Assembly: GCF_014650335.1 (NCBI RefSeq)
Contig: NZ_BMUT01000012.1
Span: 124,001 to 188,000, forward strand
Source: Streptomyces hiroshimensis
GTDB lineage: Bacteria > Actinomycetota > Actinomycetes > Streptomycetales > Streptomycetaceae
DNA length: 64,000 nucleotides
Reading direction: 5' to 3'
Part shown: piece after piece, positions 61,508 through 64,000 of the stretch
Position numbering within the stretch: position 1 is the first letter of the stretch
Layout: every line of letters begins with the position of its first letter
Program-made: the position numbers and the translations under genes
The notes under the pieces: generated by a model
Told to the model about the DNA's origin: nothing
What the model saw: the letters and a program-made list of their open reading frames with translations, nothing else
The model's database searches: none

Positions 61508-62290
61508 TCAGAACGCGATCTTGTGGATGCCTGCGGCCAGGGCGGCGCCGAGGAGCGGCCCGACCACGGGGACCCAGGCGTAGCCCCAGTCTGAACCGCC
61601 CTTGTTGGGCAGCGGCAGCAGCGCGTGCACGATGCGCGGGCCGAGGTCGCGGGCGGGGTTGATGGCGTAACCGGTCGGGCCGCCGAGCGAGAGGCCGATG
61701 CCGACGACGACGAGGGCGACCATCAGGGTGCCGGTGCCGCTCGTGGCCAGGCCCTTGGTGAGACCCATGGTGAGGATGAAGAGCACCAGTGCGGCGGTGC
61801 CGATGATCTCGGTGACGAGGTTCTGCACCGCGTTGCGGATCTCGGGGCCGGTGGAGAAGATGCCGAGCACCGGGCCGGCCTGGGGCGTCGCGGTCTGGTC
61901 GACCATGCCCTCGGCGGGGTTGAGGCTCGAGACGAGCTCCGGGTCCGTCAGGTGGGCCTTGAACTGGCCGTAGTAGGCGAGCCAGACCAGCGACGCACCG
62001 ATCATCGCGCCGAGCAGCTGGGAGCCGATGTAGAGCGGAACGTCGCTCCACTTGACCGCGCCGTCGAGGGCGAGGCCGAGGGTGACGGCCGGGTTGAGGT
62101 GCGCGCCGGACTTGGTGCCGATGTACGCACCGGCCAGTACGGCGAAGCCCCAGCCGAACGTGATGGCGAGCCAGCCCGCGTTCTGTGCCTTCGAACGCTT
62201 CAGGGTGACGGCGGCGCACACGCCGCCGCCGAGCAGGATCAACACTGCGGTACCGATGAGCTCACCGGTGAAGATGTCGGAGCTGGACAC
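61508..62290 (-). CDS. glpF: glycerol uptake facilitator
   Basis: 260 residues, six helices. Both channel motifs are present: AHLNPAVTLG (NPA 66-68) and YAINPARDLGPR (NPA 210-212). The Asp after the second NPAR is the mark of glycerol-conducting (aquaglyceroporin) members, in contrast to the AqpZ-like protein at 4.1 kb. It lets glycerol diffuse into the cell. GTG at 62290 follows AAAGGAG; an upstream frame extension to 62398 is unlikely. First gene of the glycerol operon (gylC position). Confidence 0.95.
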   Translation of the reverse strand: MSSSDIFTGELIGTAVLILLGGGVCAAVTLKRSKAQNAGWLAITFGWGFAVLAGAYIGTKSGAHLNPAVTLGLALDGAVKWSDVPLYIGSQLLGAMIGASLVWLAYYGQFKAHLTDPELVSSLNPAEGMVDQTATPQAGPVLGIFSTGPEIRNAVQNLVTEIIGTAALVLFILTMGLTKGLATSGTGTLMVALVVVGIGLSLGGPTGYAINPARDLGPRIVHALLPLPNKGGSDWGYAWVPVVGPLLGAALAAGIHKIAF

Positions 62291-62590
62291 CCGCGACTCC
62301 TTTGTCCTTCGTCCAGGGGAAGGCGAACCCCGGGTCCCTCCGGTGGTCCGCAGCTCTCCGATGGAGAGCTTCGATCGGCCCGCGGCAGTGTCCACCATAG
62401 CGAATATTGTCGTTAGGTGTTCGACAATGCCGACCGATGAACGGCAGTTTTCTGCACTGTAAGAACTGCGTCAAGAGTCCTGTGACCGAAAACTCTCCGC
62501 CCGAGTGGCCGAAAATCGACGTATGGACACTCGGGGTTACCGACTGGTAGTACCCGGTAGTCACCACCGGGCACAACGAAGGACCGGACC
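62291..62590. other. promoter region of the glycerol operon
   Basis: 300 bp between gylR and glpF. It holds a shared operator-like element (62414-62434), ATTGTCG/CGACAAT inverted repeat (62406-62428), and a palindrome CCCGGTAGTC-ACCACCGGG (62553-62571) near the gylR stop that may end gylR transcripts. No further gene is seen. Confidence 0.6.
62414..62434 (-). promoter_or_regulatory. candidate GylR operator upstream of glpF
   Basis: Read on the minus strand: GTCGGCATTGTCGAACACC. It shares CGGCATTG-NN-GAACAC with the element in front of gylR (63381-63400). It sits about 125-145 bp before the glpF start and overlaps the inverted repeat ATTGTCG-N9-CGACAAT. Confidence 0.6.
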
Positions 62591-63355
62591 TCAGAAGCGG
62601 CCCGCGCCCAGGTCGCGGGAGACGGCGCGCGCGCAGTCCCGTACGGCGGCGACCAGCTGCGCCCGCAGCTCGCCGTCGTCGCAGACCCGCTCCACCGCGC
62701 CGGTGATGCCGACGGCGCCCACCGGCATCCGGTGCCGGTCGTGGATGGGGGCGGCGACGGAGGCCACGCCCTCCCAGGTCTCCTCGACGTCCGCCGCCCA
62801 GCCGCGGGCGCGGGTCAGGTCCAGCACGCCCTCCAGGTCGGGCAGGGCCGTGACGGTCTGCACGGTGAACGCCTCGCGCTCGGCCTCCAGCAGCTGACTG
62901 TGCGCCACAGGGTCGTAGGCGCACAGCACCTTGCCCAGGGCCGTGCTGTGCAGCGGCTGCATCGCGCCGACCTCCAGCACCTGGCGGCTGTCGTCGGGCC
63001 GGAAGACGTGGTGGACGATCAGCACGCCCTGCTGGTGGAGGACGCCCAGGTAGACGCTCTCCCCGCTGGAGCGGGCCAGGTCGTCCGCCCACAGCAGGGC
63101 GCGGGCGCGCAGCTCGTGTACGTCCAGGTAGCTGTTGCCCAGGCGCAGCAGCTCGGCGCCGAGCTGGTAGCGGCCCGACGCGGGGTCCTGCTCGACGAAG
63201 CCCTCCTGCTGCAGGGTGCGCAGAATGCCGTGTGCGGTGCCCTTGGCCAGCCCGAGTGCGGAGGCCACATCGGACAGACCCAGCCGTCGTTCGCCCCCCG
63301 CGAGCAGCCGTAGCATCGCCGCCGCCCGTTCGAGCGACTGGATGGTCCGTGCCAT
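62591..63355 (-). CDS. gylR: IclR-family regulator of the glycerol operon (GylR)
   Basis: 254 residues. N-terminal winged HTH (IQSLERAAAMLRLLAGGERRLGLSDVASALGLAKGTAHGILRTLQQEGFVEQDPASGRYQLG) and a C-terminal IclR effector domain (ARSSGESVYLGVLHQQGVLIVHHV, LHSTALGKVLCAYDP, GVASVAAPIHDRHRMPVGAVGITGAVERV). GylR of S. coelicolor represses gylCAB and its own gene, with glycerol 3-phosphate or a related compound as inducer; the same gene order and matching operator-like sequences before both transcripts support that role here. ATG at 63355. Confidence 0.95.
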   Translation of the reverse strand: MARTIQSLERAAAMLRLLAGGERRLGLSDVASALGLAKGTAHGILRTLQQEGFVEQDPASGRYQLGAELLRLGNSYLDVHELRARALLWADDLARSSGESVYLGVLHQQGVLIVHHVFRPDDSRQVLEVGAMQPLHSTALGKVLCAYDPVAHSQLLEAEREAFTVQTVTALPDLEGVLDLTRARGWAADVEETWEGVASVAAPIHDRHRMPVGAVGITGAVERVCDDGELRAQLVAAVRDCARAVSRDLGAGRF

Positions 63356-63379
63356 CGCTCAACCTCCTCCGAAATGCCC

Positions 63380-63400
63380 GTTCGGCATTGCTGAACACTA
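63380..63400 (+). promoter_or_regulatory. candidate GylR operator upstream of gylR
   Basis: GTTCGGCATTGCTGAACAC, which is also a GTTC-N9-GAAC palindrome (63380-63396). It lies 25 bp before the gylR start and matches the element upstream of glpF over CGGCATTG-NN-GAACAC. It suggests autoregulation. Confidence 0.62.
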
Positions 63401-63617
63401 TCGGCCGATGCCGACCAGGAGATAGCTGACCGGCGGCGGGACCATGATCGCCGAGATGCCCCGGGCGCCGCGCACGGGCCCGTCCGCCGCGTATCCGTCG
63501 CGTATCCGAGGCGTGGGACACCCGCCCGAATCCCGGTTCCGGCGGTTACGCTGACGGCGTGCGTCTTCTTCCGGAAGACGCAAAGCCGACAGCCGTCGCA
63601 ACCCCGGGAGCACTTCC

Positions 63618-64000
63618 ATGGCCTCGTTCACGCCATCGACCGCAAGCACCGCCCGAGCCTCCGAACTGCGGGAGGCGCTCGCCTCCCGGGTCGTGGTGGC
63701 CGACGGAGCCATGGGCACGATGCTCCAGGCACAAGACCCCAGCATGGAGGACTTCGAGCAGCTGGAAGGCTGCAACGAGGTCCTGAACGTGACGCGCCCC
63801 GACATCGTCCGCTCGGTCCACGAGGCCTACTTCTCCGTGGGCGTGGACTGCGTGGAGACCAACACCTTCGGCGCGAACCTCGCCGCCCTCGGCGAGTACG
63901 ACATCGCGCACCGCGTCTTCGAGCTCTCCGAGGCGGGAGCGCGCGTCGCCCGCGAGACCGCCGACGACTTCACCGCCCGCGACGGCCGCACGCGCTGGGT
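63618..64000 (+). CDS. metH: methionine synthase (cobalamin-dependent), 5' end only
   Basis: The first 127 residues of the protein; the rest lies beyond the window. The start of the homocysteine-binding barrel is clear: LREALASRVVVADGAMGTMLQAQDPSMEDFEQLEGCNEVLNVTRPDIVRSVHEAYFSVGVDCVETNTFGANLAALGEYD. Pfam homocysteine S-methyltransferase domain, first module of MetH. Expected reaction: methyl transfer from methyltetrahydrofolate through B12 to homocysteine. ATG at 63618 follows CGGGAG. Upstream, GCGTCTTC/GAAGACGC forms a hairpin at about 63562-63580; no convincing B12 riboswitch is visible. Confidence 0.95.
   Translation, partial: MASFTPSTASTARASELREALASRVVVADGAMGTMLQAQDPSMEDFEQLEGCNEVLNVTRPDIVRSVHEAYFSVGVDCVETNTFGANLAALGEYDIAHRVFELSEAGARVARETADDFTARDGRTRW

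Noticed and set aside
63560..63610. c-di-GMP (GEMM-I) riboswitch suggested by GACGCAAAGCC in the metH leader
   Set aside because: Only this short string resembles the motif. The first stem with its tetraloop receptor and the GxxxGCCxGGUUGCC part are missing, and the leader is too short.
63356..63617. Cobalamin riboswitch before metH
   Set aside because: I find no B12 box or the conserved core strings expected of the class.

Overview
The window looks like a stretch of chromosome from a streptomycete (Streptomyces or a close relative). Evidence: very high GC with third positions almost always G or C, frequent GTG starts, GGAGG-type ribosome binding sites, a complete Pup-proteasome locus, a gylR-gylCAB glycerol operon, and conserved blocks whose gene order I recognise from Streptomyces core chromosomes. 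I see no rRNA, tRNA, CRISPR array, insertion sequence, prophage or plasmid gene. Almost all of the window is core or near-core.

Left part (1-5.8 kb): a truncated sensor kinase, a SpoU/TrmH methyltransferase and the translation operon infC-rpmI-rplT on the minus strand. infC appears to start at ATC, and a terminator-like hairpin lies in its leader. A DUF1844 protein, an AqpZ-type aquaporin and an SseB-domain protein follow. From 5.8 to 11.4 kb there is a 600-bp gene-free stretch full of palindromic repeats, then an orphan mycosin-like protease with a proline-rich membrane partner, a PLP alanine-racemase-fold enzyme and a secreted HAD phosphatase.

11.5-18.3 kb: what appears to be a complete gamma-glutamylation route for ethanolamine (or a similar amine). 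It has SDR, aldehyde dehydrogenase and GlnA4-like glutamine synthetase on one strand, and a FadR-type regulator, an APC permease and a C26 gamma-glutamyl hydrolase divergently. A GlnR-like four-site box and a separate inverted repeat lie before the permease. A 12-bp tandem repeat lies before the hydrolase. The repeat family of the 6-kb region recurs just after it.

18.5-34.5 kb: LysR/TDT transporter pair, BtuF-like protein, glycine betaine ABC transporter (with fused permease and binding domains), 5'-3' exonuclease domain protein, an iron-box-controlled siderophore-interacting protein, a HelY-type helicase, lipid kinase, tatC, tatA, small proteins, and the WYL regulators pafB and pafC. 34.6-46.5 kb: two FKBP isomerases, pafA, an MFS/LacI pair, then prcA, prcB, pup, dop and the ARC ATPase, and a ferredoxin. 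Pupylation, depupylation, unfolding and degradation are thus all encoded here, with TrmI, an M50 protease, a RecB-family nuclease and a PAC2 protein further on.

50.6-64 kb: an orphan NarL-type regulator, two tandem paralogous peptide-binding lipoproteins without transporter partners, a HAD phosphatase, a PAC2 protein, a GH18-like membrane-anchored protein of unknown function, the glycerol operon glpF-glpK-glpD with its IclR regulator GylR, and the 5' end of metH. Many gene ends carry strong perfect hairpins, most of them without long T tracts, as is usual in high-GC actinobacteria.

I did not find an obviously new multi-gene system. The best leads for something undescribed are the dispersed palindromic repeat family, the orphan mycosin pair, the GH18-like protein, the paired orphan binding proteins with ATCAC/GTGAT palindromes, and the regulatory sequences of the amine pathway.
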